Part shown: piece by piece, positions 18,521 through 29,190 of the stretch
Position numbering within the stretch: position 1 is the stretch's first letter
How the letters are laid out: each line of letters starts with the position of its first letter
Assembly (NCBI RefSeq): GCF_013364355.1
Contig: NZ_CP054931.1
Span: forward strand, 2,852,001 to 2,916,000
Direction of reading: 5' to 3'
DNA from: Stenotrophomonas sp. NA06056
GTDB lineage: Bacteria > Pseudomonadota > Gammaproteobacteria > Xanthomonadales > Xanthomonadaceae
Length of the DNA stretch: 64,000 bases
Program-made: the position numbers and the translations under genes
The notes under the pieces: generated by a model
The model's database searches: none
What the model was told of the DNA's origin: nothing
What the model saw: only the letters and a program-made list of their open reading frames with translations

Positions 18521-19776
18521 GCAGCGCGACCGGCCAGGCGCCGGCCGGCGCCGAGGTGATTTCGTTGGCCTCGATGGCCGGCAGCGTACCTGCCCATCGG
18601 GTGCTGAGCGATCGCCCGTTGCGGATCGCGCTGGTCGCAGGTGAAGCCTCCGGCGACCTGCTCGGCGCGGGCCTGATACGCGAATTGAAGGCCCGCTTCC
18701 CGCATGCCGAATTCGCCGGCATCGGCGGCGATGCCATGCGCAGCGCCGGCTGCCAGACCTGGCACGATGCCAGCGAACTGGCGGTGATGGGCCTGACCGA
18801 AGTGCTGCGTCACCTGCCGCGCCTGCTGAAGCTGCGTTCGGCCTTCCGCCAGCGTGCGCTGGAGTGGCAGCCGGATGTGTTCATCGGCATCGACGCTCCC
18901 GACTTCAACCTGGGCATCGAACGCTGGCTGAAACAGCGTGGCGTGCGCACCGTGCACTACGTCAGCCCTTCGGTATGGGCATGGCGCGAGAAACGTGCCG
19001 AGAAGATCGGCAGCAGTGCCGACCTGGTGCTGTGCCTGTTCCCGATGGAACCACCGATCTACGCCAAGCATGGCATTGACGCGCGTTTTGTCGGCCATCC
19101 GATGGCCGATGACATTCCGCTGCACGTCGACCGTGATGCAGCCCGGATCGAACTCGGCCTGCCCGCCTCGGCCAAGGTACTGGCCGTACTTCCCGGCAGT
19201 CGCCTGGGGGAGATCTCCAAGCTCGGCGAGGCCTTCTTCGAGGCCGCCTGGCAGGTGTCCGAGCGCATTCCCGGCCTGCACGTGGTGGTGCCGGCGGCCA
19301 ATGCGGCCTGCCGTCGCCTGATCGAGGAGCAGCTGTCACGTTCGGCGCTGCCGGTGGCCTATTCACATGTACTGGATGGCCAGGCGCGCAGCGCAATGAT
19401 CGCCGCCGACGTGGTGGTGCTGGCCTCCGGCACCGCCACACTGGAAGCGATGCTGGTGAAGCGACCGATGGTCGTCGGCTACCGGGTCAACGAGCTGACG
19501 TACCGTCTGGTGAAGGCGTTGGGGCTGATCAAGGTCGACCGCTTCGCGCTGCCCAATATCCTTGCCGGCCAGGATCTGGCGCCTGAGCTGATGCAGCACG
19601 ACTGCACGCCCGAGAAACTGGCCGCCGCCGTCCAACAGTGGTTCGACCACCCACAGCGGATCGCCGACCTGCAGGGCACCTACGCGCGCCTGCATGAACG
19701 CCTGCGCCGCAATGCCTCGGCGCGCGCAGCCGATGCTGTCGGCGAACTGCTGGTCCGCGGCCAGGAAAAGGCATGA
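18517..19776 (+). CDS. lpxB: Lipid-A-disaccharide synthase
   Basis: A 419-residue GT19 glycosyltransferase that joins lipid X to UDP-diacylglucosamine. The N-terminus carries about 30 extra residues before the family start [20 protein letters not shown]. The motifs [37 protein letters not shown] and [13 protein letters not shown] are intact, as is [20 protein letters not shown] near the C-terminus. ATG overlaps the lpxA stop and the end overlaps rnhB by 4 bp. Confidence 0.97.
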   Translation: MSSATGQAPAGAEVISLASMAGSVPAHRVLSDRPLRIALVAGEASGDLLGAGLIRELKARFPHAEFAGIGGDAMRSAGCQTWHDASELAVMGLTEVLRHLPRLLKLRSAFRQRALEWQPDVFIGIDAPDFNLGIERWLKQRGVRTVHYVSPSVWAWREKRAEKIGSSADLVLCLFPMEPPIYAKHGIDARFVGHPMADDIPLHVDRDAARIELGLPASAKVLAVLPGSRLGEISKLGEAFFEAAWQVSERIPGLHVVVPAANAACRRLIEEQLSRSALPVAYSHVLDGQARSAMIAADVVVLASGTATLEAMLVKRPMVVGYRVNELTYRLVKALGLIKVDRFALPNILAGQDLAPELMQHDCTPEKLAAAVQQWFDHPQRIADLQGTYARLHERLRRNASARAADAVGELLVRGQEKA

Positions 19777-20444
19777 GCCGCCGCCATGCCGCAGCGGCCA
19801 GCCTGGCCCTGTTTGATGGCGCCGCGGTGATCGACGCCGACCACCGCATCGCCGGTGTCGACGAAGCCGGCCGGGGACCACTGGCTGGCCCCGTGGCAGT
19901 GGCCGCGGTGGTATTCGATCCGCAGCGGCCACGACTGAACGGTCTGGATGATTCCAAGCAGCTGACCGCGGCCCGCCGCGAGCAGCTGCATGACCGCATC
20001 CTCGACCGCGCCCTGGCCTGGCACGTGGTGCTGGTGGACGTGGAAGCCATCGATCGACTGAACATCTATCAAGCCACGCTGCAGGGCATGCGCGATGTCG
20101 TCGCGGCGGTGGCCCATGTGGCAGGCTTCGCCCGCATCGATGGCAACGTGGTGCCCAAGGGCCTGGTGCTGCCGGCGCAGGCGCTGGTCGGCGGCGATGG
20201 CATCGATCGCGCGATCATGGCGGCCTCGATCCTCGCCAAGGTCTCGCGCGACCGCTACATGCTGGACCTGCACGCACGCTATCCGCAGTACGGCTTCGAC
20301 CAGCACAAGGGCTACGGCACCCCGGCGCATCTGGCCGCCCTGCGTGAGCACGGTCCGTGCGCTGAGCACCGGCGCAGCTTCGCCCCTGTGCGCGAGTGCC
20401 TGGAAGCGCCGCCGGCTGTGGCCGCCTCCATCGCGATCGCCTGA
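19773..20444 (+). CDS. rnhB: Ribonuclease HII
   Basis: A 223-residue RNase HII that nicks RNA-DNA hybrids and removes misincorporated ribonucleotides. The catalytic-site block [20 protein letters not shown] and the following [28 protein letters not shown] and [15 protein letters not shown] are all conserved. It has an N-terminal extension of about 25 residues. Its place between lpxB and dnaE is the usual gammaproteobacterial order. Confidence 0.96.
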   Translation: MSRRHAAAASLALFDGAAVIDADHRIAGVDEAGRGPLAGPVAVAAVVFDPQRPRLNGLDDSKQLTAARREQLHDRILDRALAWHVVLVDVEAIDRLNIYQATLQGMRDVVAAVAHVAGFARIDGNVVPKGLVLPAQALVGGDGIDRAIMAASILAKVSRDRYMLDLHARYPQYGFDQHKGYGTPAHLAALREHGPCAEHRRSFAPVRECLEAPPAVAASIAIA

Positions 20445-20470
20445 ACGGCCGCTGCAATCCGGCTGGGGAA

Positions 20471-20559
20471 GAGTCCCCCTGAGTCAGGGGGACGCGCCAA
20501 GGGCGCAGGGGTCTGGAAGCATGCTGAGACGGGGCCCGCGGTTCGCCTGCGAACCGTGG
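20471..20559 (-). repeat. Three-hairpin repeat, family 2, copy 2
   Basis: On the + strand: palindrome GTCCCCCTGAGTCAGGGGG plus AC (20473-20493), then GCGCC-AAG-GGCGC (20494-20506), then CGGTTCGC-CT-GCGAACCG (20539-20556). Its reverse complement matches the order and spacing of 15831-15914 with paired changes in the stems. It fills much of the 267-bp rnhB-dnaE gap, where no gene was seen. Confidence 0.7.
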
Positions 20560-20711
20560 GAAGCGATAGCGCGAATGCGATATCGCCCACCGTCAAGCCT
20601 TGTCGCAACCCCCTGCCCTCGCTACCCTGACCGGGCACTCCAGCGCTTCCCGACCCCGGCGACGATTCCCGCGTCTGCACCCGGGGCCTGCGCGCTCCAA
20701 CCTGGTCCGGC

Positions 20712-23700
20712 ATGTCCAACTCCCGCTTCGTACATCTCCACGTCCACACCGAGTTCTCGCTGGCGGACTCCACCATCCGTGTGCCGGCCAAGCCGGACCA
20801 GGCGGACCCGAAGAAGGCCAAGCAGGCCAACCTGCTGTCGCGCTCGGTCGAACTCGGCCTGCCTGCGCTGGCGGTGACCGACCTCAACAACCTGTTCGCC
20901 CTGGTCAAGTTCTACAAGGCCGCCGAAGGCGTGGGCATCAAGCCCATCGCCGGCGCCGACGTGATGATCGCCGAGGAAGGCCAGGACCCGTGGCGGATGA
21001 CCCTGCTGTGCCGCGACCGTGAGGGCTACCTGAGCCTGTCGCGGCTGCTGACCCGGGCATGGATGGAAGGCCATCGCCCCGAAGGCGGCGTGGCCGTGCA
21101 CCCGGATTGGCTGAAGGCCGGCAACGCCAGCCTGTTCGCGCTGGCCGGCCGTGACAGCCTGGCGGGTCGCCTGGCCCTGGATGGCAAGCACGACCTGGCC
21201 GAACAGCAGCTGGCCGACTGGCAGCGCGTGTTCGGCGATGGCCTGCACCTGGAGCTGACCCGCACCGGTCGTGACGGCGAAGAAAACTTCAATCAGTTCG
21301 CGCTGATGGCGGCTGGTCAGCGCGGGCTGCCGGTGATCGCCAGCAACGATGTCCGCTTCCTGTCGCCGTCCGATTTCAACGCGCACGAAGCGCGCGTGTG
21401 CATCTCCACCGGCCGCGTGCTGGATGACCCCAAGCGCCCACGCGAGTACAGCGACCAGCAGTACCTGAAGTCGGCCGAGGAAATGTGCGCGCTGTTCGCC
21501 GACATCCCCGATGCGATCGACAACACGCTGGCGCTGGCGGAGCGCTGCAACATCGAGATGCGATTGGGCACCTACTTCCTGCCCGACTATCCGGTGCCCG
21601 ACGAGGAAACGCTGGACAGCTGGATCCGCAGCGAATCGCGCAAGGGCCTGGCCGCACGCCTGGAAAAAAACCCCATCGCGCCCGGCATGACCGCGCAGGA
21701 TTACAGCGACCGCCTCGAGTTCGAGCTGGACACCATCATCAAGATGGGTTTCCCCGGCTACTTCCTGATCGTGGCGGACTTCATCCAGTGGGGCAAAGCG
21801 CAGGGCATCCCGATCGGACCAGGCCGTGGTTCCGGTGCCGGCTCGCTGGTGGCGTGGGCGCTGCAGATCACCGATCTGGACCCGCTGCCGTACAACCTGC
21901 TGTTCGAGCGCTTCCTCAACCCCGAACGCGTGTCGATGCCCGACTTCGACATCGACTTCTGCATGGACCGCCGCGACGAAGTCATCGACTACGTCGCGCG
22001 CAAGTATGGTCGCGAGCGGGTCAGCCAGATCATCACCTACGGCACCATGGCGGCCAAGGCGGTGGTGCGCGACTCCGGCCGCGTGCTCGGCTTCCCCTAT
22101 GGCCTGGTCGATGGCGTCGCCAAGCTGATCCCGAACATCCTCGGCATCTCGCTGAAGGACGCGATGGGTGAAGGCAAGGACAGCGAGATGGCCTCGCCCG
22201 AGCTGATCCAGCGCTACCAGAGCGAGGACGATGTCCGCGACCTGATCGACCTGGCGCGGCAGCTGGAAGACCTCACCCGCAACGCCGGCAAGCACGCCGG
22301 TGGCGTGGTCATCGCGCCCGAGCCGCTGGCCGAATTCTGCCCGCTGTTCGCCGAACACGATGAGGAAGGCCGCGGCAAGAACCCGGTCACCCAGTTCGAC
22401 AAGAACGACGTGGAAGAAGTCGGCCTGGTGAAGTTCGACTTCCTCGGCCTGCGCACGCTGACGATCATCGACTGGGCGGTGAAGGCGATCAACAAGCGCC
22501 ACGAGCGCGCCGGCATTCCGCCGGTGGACATCACCCAGCTGCCGCTGGACGATGCGCCCACTTACAAGGACATCTTCGCCTCGGGCAATACCGGTGCGGT
22601 GTTCCAGTTTGAATCCTCGGGCATGCGCCGCCTGCTGAAGGATGCCAAGCCCGACCGGTTCGAAGACCTGATCGCACTGGTGTCGCTGTATCGCCCAGGC
22701 CCCATGGACCTGATTCCCTCCTTCGTCGACCGCAAGCACGGGCGCGAAGACGTGGAGTATCCCGATCCGCGCACCGAGCGCATCCTGCGCGACACCTACG
22801 GCATCATGGTGTACCAGGAGCAGGTGATGCAGATGGCGCAGATCGTCGGCGGCTACTCGCTGGGCGGCGCCGACCTGCTGCGCCGTGCGATGGGCAAGAA
22901 GGTGCCGGCGGAAATGGCCAAGCACCGCGAGATCTTCCGCGAAGGTGCGGCCAAGGATGGCGTCGGCGAAGCCAAGGCCGATGCGATCTTCGACCTGATG
23001 GAGAAGTTCGCCGGCTACGGCTTCAACAAGTCGCACGCTGCCGCCTACGCCCTGGTCAGTTATCAGACGGCCTGGCTCAAGCGCCATTACCCGGCCGAGT
23101 TCATGGCCGCGACGCTGTCTTCGGACATGGACAACACCGAAAAGGTGGTCGGCTTCCTGGACGAGGTGCGCAACCTCGGCCTGACCGTGCTGCCGCCGAA
23201 GGTGAACCAGTCCGCCTTCATGTTTGAAGCATCCACGCCGGACACGATCCAGTACGGCCTGGGCGCGATCAAGGGCGTCGGCCAAGGGGCCTGCGAAGCG
23301 GTAGTGGACGAGCGCCTGCGCGGCGGCGACTACACCGATCTGCTCGACTTCTGCACCCGAATCGGTTCGGCCAAGCTCAACCGGCGCACGCTGGAAGCGA
23401 TGATCAACTGCGGTGCGCTGGATGAGCTGGGCCACAACCGTGCCTCGCTGATGCTGCAGCTGCCGGAAGTGATCAAGGCCACCGAACAGATGGCGCGCGA
23501 GCGTGCGTCTGGCCAGAACTCGCTGTTCGGCGGCCCCGAGCCGGGCGTGCAGGCCATCCATCTGGAGCTGCAGGAAACCGACGAATGGCCGTTGCTGCAG
23601 CGCCTCAACGGCGAGCGCGACACGCTGGGCTTCTACCTCAGCGGCCACCCGTTCGATCCCTGGCGCGATGACGTGCGCGATCTGGTCGGTACCGACCTCG

Positions 23701-24290
23701 GCTCGGTGGAAAAGATCTGGAGCGCCAACAGCAATACGGGGGGCGGCGAAAAACGCTGGCGCCCCGAAGTGCAGACCGTGCTTGCCGGCCAGGTGGTCGG
23801 CGTGCGCCGCAAGGGCGAGAGCCAGATCTTCATCCAGCTGGAAGATGGTCGTGGCCGCGTCGAATGCAGCGCGTTCTCCGATGCCATGGCCGAGTTCGGC
23901 CACCTGATGACCAAGGACCGGATCCTGGTGGTCAAGGGCGGCCTGCGCGAAGACGAATTCAATGGTGGCTTCGCACTGCGCATCCGCCAGTGCTGGGACT
24001 TCGACGAGGTCTGCGCGAACTACGCCACGCGCCTGTCGCTGCGGCTGGACCTGCGCCAGCAGCGCCCGGTATGGGAGCGCATCGACGCCCTGCTCGATCG
24101 CCATCGCCCCGGCCGCACGCCGCTGCGCCTGGACCTGTTGCTGAAGGGCCCGGACGGCGGCATCGCCGGCATGCTCGATGTTTCCGGGCAGAGCGCGGTG
24201 CGTGTCGATTCCAAGCTGATGGAGGCGCTGCGCGCCGAACCGGCCGTGCGCACGCTGAAGGTGCGCTACAGCCCGCCATGGGCCAGCTGA
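20712..24290 (+). CDS. dnaE: DNA polymerase III subunit alpha
   Basis: The 1192-residue replicative polymerase subunit. The PHP domain opens with FVHLHVHTEFSLADSTIRVP. The palm holds GPGRGSGAGSLVAW and the catalytic aspartates in MPDFDIDFCMDRR. The FNKSHAAAYALVSYQTAWLK block and the helix-hairpin-helix and OB-fold regions (LGFYLSGHPFD) follow. Length and domain order are normal for DnaE1. ATG 20712 starts directly before the PHP domain. Confidence 0.98.
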   Translation: MSNSRFVHLHVHTEFSLADSTIRVPAKPDQADPKKAKQANLLSRSVELGLPALAVTDLNNLFALVKFYKAAEGVGIKPIAGADVMIAEEGQDPWRMTLLCRDREGYLSLSRLLTRAWMEGHRPEGGVAVHPDWLKAGNASLFALAGRDSLAGRLALDGKHDLAEQQLADWQRVFGDGLHLELTRTGRDGEENFNQFALMAAGQRGLPVIASNDVRFLSPSDFNAHEARVCISTGRVLDDPKRPREYSDQQYLKSAEEMCALFADIPDAIDNTLALAERCNIEMRLGTYFLPDYPVPDEETLDSWIRSESRKGLAARLEKNPIAPGMTAQDYSDRLEFELDTIIKMGFPGYFLIVADFIQWGKAQGIPIGPGRGSGAGSLVAWALQITDLDPLPYNLLFERFLNPERVSMPDFDIDFCMDRRDEVIDYVARKYGRERVSQIITYGTMAAKAVVRDSGRVLGFPYGLVDGVAKLIPNILGISLKDAMGEGKDSEMASPELIQRYQSEDDVRDLIDLARQLEDLTRNAGKHAGGVVIAPEPLAEFCPLFAEHDEEGRGKNPVTQFDKNDVEEVGLVKFDFLGLRTLTIIDWAVKAINKRHERAGIPPVDITQLPLDDAPTYKDIFASGNTGAVFQFESSGMRRLLKDAKPDRFEDLIALVSLYRPGPMDLIPSFVDRKHGREDVEYPDPRTERILRDTYGIMVYQEQVMQMAQIVGGYSLGGADLLRRAMGKKVPAEMAKHREIFREGAAKDGVGEAKADAIFDLMEKFAGYGFNKSHAAAYALVSYQTAWLKRHYPAEFMAATLSSDMDNTEKVVGFLDEVRNLGLTVLPPKVNQSAFMFEASTPDTIQYGLGAIKGVGQGACEAVVDERLRGGDYTDLLDFCTRIGSAKLNRRTLEAMINCGALDELGHNRASLMLQLPEVIKATEQMARERASGQNSLFGGPEPGVQAIHLELQETDEWPLLQRLNGERDTLGFYLSGHPFDPWRDDVRDLVGTDLGSVEKIWSANSNTGGGEKRWRPEVQTVLAGQVVGVRRKGESQIFIQLEDGRGRVECSAFSDAMAEFGHLMTKDRILVVKGGLREDEFNGGFALRIRQCWDFDEVCANYATRLSLRLDLRQQRPVWERIDALLDRHRPGRTPLRLDLLLKGPDGGIAGMLDVSGQSAVRVDSKLMEALRAEPAVRTLKVRYSPPWAS

Positions 24291-24348
24291 GGCTGGCCCG
24301 ACTCCGTTTCCGTTTTCCCGCTGCATACGTCAAGGACGATTGCCCGCA

Positions 24349-25212
24349 ATGAAGAACCTGTTGTTGCCAATGGTGGCCGCGCTTGCGCTGGCCGGCTGTT
24401 CCTCCAAGGTCGATTTCGAGATCGACAACCCGACCGATGCGCCGCTGGCGATCAGCATCGACGGCAAGGACCTGCCGGTCGCCGCACATGCATCGCGGCC
24501 GATCAGCCTCGCTGCTGGCGAACATCATCTGCATACCGACCGCCTGGGCGACGTGCGCTTCATCGTCTACGCCGATGGCCGCGGTGGCCTGATCAATCCC
24601 AGCCTCAGCGAATACGTGACCGCGCGCGAGATCTATGTGACCGGCGAGGACAAGCTGAAGAACTTCGGCGTCAGCGGCCTGGGCATCGAGCTGGGGGGTG
24701 TCGAGTTCAAGGGACCGTTCGAAAAGCACCATGGCCTGTTCATCGACAAGACCTGGAACTTCGGTGTCCGCGAGCCGTTCCCCGACGAGCAGGTGGTTGC
24801 CCACGTGGATTCGACCGGTGGCAGGATCAGCACCAAGATCTTCACCGCGCCGGAATTCATCACTTACATCGAGGCCAGCATGGGCGAACCCGGTGCCTAC
24901 AAGCGCGAGCAGCCCGCCGGCTACGTGGCCCCGGCCTACACGCTGGAACCAGCGCCGGCGCTGCCCGCGCTGGACCCGGCCTTCGAGGCCCATGCCGGTC
25001 CCGTGCGCGACATCTATGCCCGCTGGCTGAAGGCCAGCACGGCCAGCGAGCAGAAGGCCCTGCGCAAGGAAGACTTCCAGGCGCAGATGGCCTTCACACA
25101 GGCGACCATGACACTGGGTGCGAAGCTGCCGGTGGCGGCCAACCAGGCCTACAACGACTTCGTGACGATCCGCAGCACCGAAATGGCGCGCAGCGCGCTG
25201 GTCCTGCCCTGA
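24349..25212 (+). CDS. Putative lipoprotein of unknown function
   Basis: A 287-residue protein with a lipoprotein signal (MKNLLLPMVAALALAGCSSK, lipobox LAGC). ATG 24349 has AAGGA at 24332-24336; a TTG at 24340 is a weaker alternative. Residues about 20-100 look like a small beta-domain (DFEIDNPTDAPLAISIDGKD) and the C-terminal third is helical. I recognise no named family. It lies 58 bp after dnaE and may be co-transcribed with it. Confidence 0.7.
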   Translation: MKNLLLPMVAALALAGCSSKVDFEIDNPTDAPLAISIDGKDLPVAAHASRPISLAAGEHHLHTDRLGDVRFIVYADGRGGLINPSLSEYVTAREIYVTGEDKLKNFGVSGLGIELGGVEFKGPFEKHHGLFIDKTWNFGVREPFPDEQVVAHVDSTGGRISTKIFTAPEFITYIEASMGEPGAYKREQPAGYVAPAYTLEPAPALPALDPAFEAHAGPVRDIYARWLKASTASEQKALRKEDFQAQMAFTQATMTLGAKLPVAANQAYNDFVTIRSTEMARSALVLP

Positions 25213-25307
25213 ACCGGCGGCCGGCGGCCCGACTGGCGCCGCCGGCCCCCACTGCGCTACCGTCGGTTTCCAGACGAAGGCGTACGGGCCGTTCCTGCGC
25301 ATTCGGC

Positions 25308-25313
25308 TAGAAT
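25308..25313 (+). promoter_or_regulatory. -10 element of probable accA promoter
   Basis: TAGAAT 28 bp before the accA ATG. The -35 region (around 25284-25290) is poor. Confidence 0.45.
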
Positions 25314-25341
25314 TCCCCTCTTCTTTACACGACGGCTTCCG

Positions 25342-26301
25342 ATGAATCCGAACTACCTCGACTTCGAGCAACCCATCGCCGACCTGGAAGCCAAGATCCA
25401 GGAACTGCGCAACGCCAGTGCCGGGCCGGCGGTCAATGTCGAGGCCGAAGTGCACGCGTTGCAGGACAAGCTGCGCGTACGCACCGCACAGATCTTCCGC
25501 AACCTGACCTCGTGGCAGGTGCTGCAGCTGGCACGCCACCCGTCGCGCCCGTACACCGCCGACTACATCCGCGTCATCTTCGATGAGTTCCAGGAACTGG
25601 CCGGCGACCGTGCCTTCGCCGACGACAAGGCGATCATGGGCGGCCTGGCCCGTATCAACGGTCGCTCGGTGATGGTCATCGGCCACCAGAAGGGCCGCGA
25701 CACCAAGGAAAAGATCAAGCGCAACTTCGGCATGCCCAAGCCCGAGGGCTACCGCAAGGCGCTGCGCCTGATGAAGATGGCCGAGCGTTTCGGCCTGCCG
25801 GTGCTGACCCTGATCGATACCGCCGGCGCCTGGCCGGGCATCGACGCCGAGTCGCGCGGCCAGTCCGAAGCAATCGCGCGCAACCTGATCGAGATGGCCG
25901 AGCTGAAAGTGCCGATCATCTGCACCGTGATCGGTGAAGGTGGCTCCGGCGGCGCGCTGGCGCTGGGCGTGGGCGACCGCACCGTGATGCTGGAGTACGC
26001 GGTGTACTCGACCATCACCCCGGAGGGCTGCGCCTCGATCCTGTGGAAGGACGCCGGCAAGGCCAAGGACGCCGCCGAGCAATTGGGCCTGACCGCGCCG
26101 CGCCTGAAGGGCCTGGGCCTGGTCGACAAGGTCGTGCGCGAGCCGACCGGCGGCGCCCACCGCAACCCGACGCAGATGGCCAAGCGCCTGAAGGCCGTGC
26201 TGCTGAACGAGCTGGAGGCGCTGGATGCGCTGTCCACCGAACAGCTGCTGGACCAGCGCTACAAGCGCCTGCGCAGCTACGGCACGTACGAAGCGGCGTG
26301 A
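25342..26301 (+). CDS. accA: Acetyl-CoA carboxylase carboxyltransferase subunit alpha
   Basis: A 319-residue subunit of the carboxyltransferase that, with AccD, makes malonyl-CoA. It starts [20 protein letters not shown]. Conserved blocks include [59 protein letters not shown] and [19 protein letters not shown], with the oxyanion-type [12 protein letters not shown]. It is monocistronic by position, ending at a bidirectional terminator. Confidence 0.98.
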   Translation: MNPNYLDFEQPIADLEAKIQELRNASAGPAVNVEAEVHALQDKLRVRTAQIFRNLTSWQVLQLARHPSRPYTADYIRVIFDEFQELAGDRAFADDKAIMGGLARINGRSVMVIGHQKGRDTKEKIKRNFGMPKPEGYRKALRLMKMAERFGLPVLTLIDTAGAWPGIDAESRGQSEAIARNLIEMAELKVPIICTVIGEGGSGGALALGVGDRTVMLEYAVYSTITPEGCASILWKDAGKAKDAAEQLGLTAPRLKGLGLVDKVVREPTGGAHRNPTQMAKRLKAVLLNELEALDALSTEQLLDQRYKRLRSYGTYEAA

Positions 26302-26324
26302 TCGCTTCCTGACGTCGGATACAA

Positions 26325-26354
26325 AAAAGAGCCGGGCGGATGCCCGGCTCTTTT
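26325..26354. terminator. Bidirectional terminator between accA and the autotransporter gene
   Basis: Stem AAAAGAGCCGGGC (26325-26337), loop GGAT, GCCCGGCTCTTTT (26342-26354). T tracts occur on both strands, so it can serve both convergent genes. Confidence 0.93.
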
Positions 26355-26391
26355 CATTCGTGCTGCCGTTACGGCCATGCGCGAACCGGCC

Positions 26392-29055
26392 CTACCAGCG
26401 CCAGGACAAGCCGAGCTCGCCGCGCACTTCCCGATACTTCCCGCTTCCCCGCGACGCACCAAATCCACCCCAGGCGGCAACGCGCTCCCCAAGGCTGATA
26501 GTGACGCCGGCCATCAGATCGCCTTGATCACGGGGCAGAAGTGCAGACAGCTGGCGCTGATCGAATGCCATGCCGCCCCGTGCGCCCTGGTGGTACCAGT
26601 CCAGTGACAGGTACGGACTCACCGATGCCGTGGCGGTTGCGGCAGACTGCCCCTGCAGGCGCAGTCCCAGCCGCGTGGATACACCTTCATTGCCATACGT
26701 CTGCACCTGTGTGCCGTTGCGCTCCACGTGCCGGCGACCGCCCACTTCGTGATACTGCACTGCCAGCCGTGGCAGCATGGACCACTGCATCGCGCCGGTC
26801 TGGCCCAAGGCAACCCGGTAGCCCACCTCGATGCCTGAAAGGGTACTACGCCCCCGCAGCTGCTCACGGTCCAGGCCCTGGCCATGCACTCGTCCCTGAT
26901 ACTGTCCCTGCTGCACGATGGCATCCAGATAAGCGCGCCCGTCAAGCACAGTCCATCCCAGCTCCACGCCAACCGCCGCCGCGCGCACGCGCCCCGAAGC
27001 GCTGAATCCGGTAAGCCGGGATTGCGTCTGGTGGGTTGCATATCCCATCGTTGCCTGCACACCGACACGTGCCCGGCCTTCGGCAAAGCTCATCAGATCC
27101 GTTCCCATCTGCAGCCGGTTGCGCTGACCTCGTACGTCCAGCTGTGACTGTACCGGCGCCAGGCGATACTGGCCGTTCTCCCAGCGCGCCCAAGCGGCGG
27201 ATGAAGCATCGCCACGCTGCTGGCGATCTGCCGGCGTCGTCAACTGCACTGCGGCCAGCTGGTTGGCCAGATAGGCGCCCACTTCCGGGCGCAGAATGAA
27301 CCGGCCGGGCGGCTGGATGCCATCACCTGGCGGCAGATCCGGAGTCCCGGCGCCGGGCGGCTGGCCCGGCCCCACGTCGCCGCCATCCTCGTCCGGCGGC
27401 GCGCACGCATGCGGATCGACGACACACGGCTCCTGCGCCTGCAGTTCCGAGCGCAGGTACCATCCGCCATCGGCAGAATCATGATGCAGGAAGTACTCGT
27501 ACTGACCGCCCACCGCGCGCCCGCCCAAGGCCAGCGAGGCCCCCGAGCGACCGCCCACGCTGACCACCTCGATGCCGTGTGCGGTTACCGCTCCGCGGCC
27601 ACCCGCATTGTGTACGTACAGCGTGCCTTGCCCGCTCAGATCACCGTCGACGCGGACATGATCGGTGGTCGACAGGTCACCCTCCAGTGCCGTGTCGAGC
27701 ACGATGCGTCCGTCCTGCAGCTGCAGGTCGCCCAGCACGTGCAGACGATCACCAGCTTGGCCGTCTGCCAGCGACAGAGTACTGTCCTGCAGGTGGAGCT
27801 GGTCCAGGACACCGCCCCCTGTCATGTCCCAACGGCTGCCAGCAGCCATCGCTACCTGCACGTTGCTGCCGGCTTCGCGCTGGACGCCGCCACGCAGACG
27901 GGTACCGGCCAGCTGCAGCGATGCACTCGCGTTTGCTGCCAGACTGAGCAGCGGGCCAGCGCCGCTGTGCTCAAGCTCGCTTCCGCTGGCGCTCAATGCC
28001 AGCACCGAACGCTCGCCCAGCCGCAGCGTGCTGCCGCCATCGGACACAATGCGTGCGTCGGTCAGGGTCGCGCGCAGACCACTACCGGTAAGGCGCAGAT
28101 GGATGCTTGCGTCGCGACCATGCAGCAGGCCGCCATGCATCGACAGTGTGTTGTCGGCACCGCCGTCGATACGCAGTGCCTCGCCCGTTTGGGCAAGCAC
28201 GCGGGCGTTGACCATGCCCAGCCGCAGCCCGGTACCTGCCGGCATGCGGTCGCGGTCTTCGGCCAGAATGCCGACAGTGCCTTCGCCGCGCGCAATGATC
28301 GAACTGTCCTGCACATGCAGCTCAGGGCTGTACAGACGGGTGGGATGGCCTGGCGAAGTCCACAACTGCGACACCGCGTGTATGCCGACCGCACGCGCGC
28401 CCTCCACATCCACCAGACTGCCCAGTACCTGCACCTGGCCAGCCCACTGGCCTATCCCGATGGAGGCTTCGCCGGCGGTGGTGATCGTCGTCCGGTCAAG
28501 TTCGATGCCCGAGTTGACGCCGGTGACCAGACCGACACCCGCGCGCCCTTCGATGTCGATGCGGCTGCTGCGCAGGAGAAGACGATTGTTCCGCACCAGC
28601 TCGCCATTGGCCTTCGGCAGCGTGACACCGGCATTGATGCCCACCGTGCGCTCACCTGCCATCTGGATGCGCAGATCATGCAGATCGGCACCCACCGGGT
28701 TCGGTGAGGAGAACACCACCGCTGAATTGGCCATACCTTCCATCAGGATCTGCACGTTGTCCATGATCAGATATCCGTTCTGATCGCTCTGCATATGCAC
28801 GCCGATGAAGTTGTTGCGGCGGGTGCGGATGGTTGCGTCATAGGCCTCGAACGACTCACCGATCCACATGTCCTCGGCCAGCACGTCCATGCCGCAGAGA
28901 TAGGAGATCGGTTTGTGCGTAGGGTCACCGAGCTCGGGATAGGAGGGGCACGGAACACCGATCGGTGCTGCATGCACGGTCGGAACCGTGAAAGCCCCGC
29001 TCAACGCCAGCGCGATTGCCAGCGGACGGCGGGAAAGTGGGAAAAAGCTGCGCAC
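26392..29055 (-). CDS. Type Va autotransporter, outer-membrane beta-barrel protein
   Basis: An 887-residue secreted protein starting with GTG; no in-frame ATG exists before an upstream stop. The signal peptide is RRPLAIALALSGAFTVPTVHA. Residues about 30-530 form a beta-helix-like passenger rich in Val/Leu/Gly turns. A Cys- and Pro-rich linker follows (CVVDPHACAPPDEDGGDVG) and then the translocator barrel of about 270 residues, starting AAWARWENGQYRLAPVQSQL and ending in the outer-membrane signal ELGLSWRW. No protease triad or RGD motif was seen. An adhesin or surface factor is inferred. Confidence 0.85.
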   Translation of the reverse strand: MRSFFPLSRRPLAIALALSGAFTVPTVHAAPIGVPCPSYPELGDPTHKPISYLCGMDVLAEDMWIGESFEAYDATIRTRRNNFIGVHMQSDQNGYLIMDNVQILMEGMANSAVVFSSPNPVGADLHDLRIQMAGERTVGINAGVTLPKANGELVRNNRLLLRSSRIDIEGRAGVGLVTGVNSGIELDRTTITTAGEASIGIGQWAGQVQVLGSLVDVEGARAVGIHAVSQLWTSPGHPTRLYSPELHVQDSSIIARGEGTVGILAEDRDRMPAGTGLRLGMVNARVLAQTGEALRIDGGADNTLSMHGGLLHGRDASIHLRLTGSGLRATLTDARIVSDGGSTLRLGERSVLALSASGSELEHSGAGPLLSLAANASASLQLAGTRLRGGVQREAGSNVQVAMAAGSRWDMTGGGVLDQLHLQDSTLSLADGQAGDRLHVLGDLQLQDGRIVLDTALEGDLSTTDHVRVDGDLSGQGTLYVHNAGGRGAVTAHGIEVVSVGGRSGASLALGGRAVGGQYEYFLHHDSADGGWYLRSELQAQEPCVVDPHACAPPDEDGGDVGPGQPPGAGTPDLPPGDGIQPPGRFILRPEVGAYLANQLAAVQLTTPADRQQRGDASSAAWARWENGQYRLAPVQSQLDVRGQRNRLQMGTDLMSFAEGRARVGVQATMGYATHQTQSRLTGFSASGRVRAAAVGVELGWTVLDGRAYLDAIVQQGQYQGRVHGQGLDREQLRGRSTLSGIEVGYRVALGQTGAMQWSMLPRLAVQYHEVGGRRHVERNGTQVQTYGNEGVSTRLGLRLQGQSAATATASVSPYLSLDWYHQGARGGMAFDQRQLSALLPRDQGDLMAGVTISLGERVAAWGGFGASRGSGKYREVRGELGLSWRW

Positions 29056-29190
29056 ACGGATTCCAGCCGGGAAGGCTGACCTCGATCAATGGAGTGGCGC
29101 GCAGTCTGGGTTTTGAAAACGCTTCCATCCATACAACAAGTTGCAAATCGCGTCCGCCAACGGCGCCGCTGGACATCGCGGCGCGAATCC

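Noticed and set aside
20622..24326. Very long open frame on the minus strand opposite dnaE (about 1234 codons)
   Set aside because: High-G+C shadow of dnaE: Gln/His/Val-rich composition without domains, while the + strand encodes an intact DNA polymerase III alpha subunit.
29100..29135. LacI-family operator upstream of the autotransporter (TGAAAACGCTTCC)
   Set aside because: Only one imperfect half-site-like match, with no LacI-type regulator nearby; not supportable.
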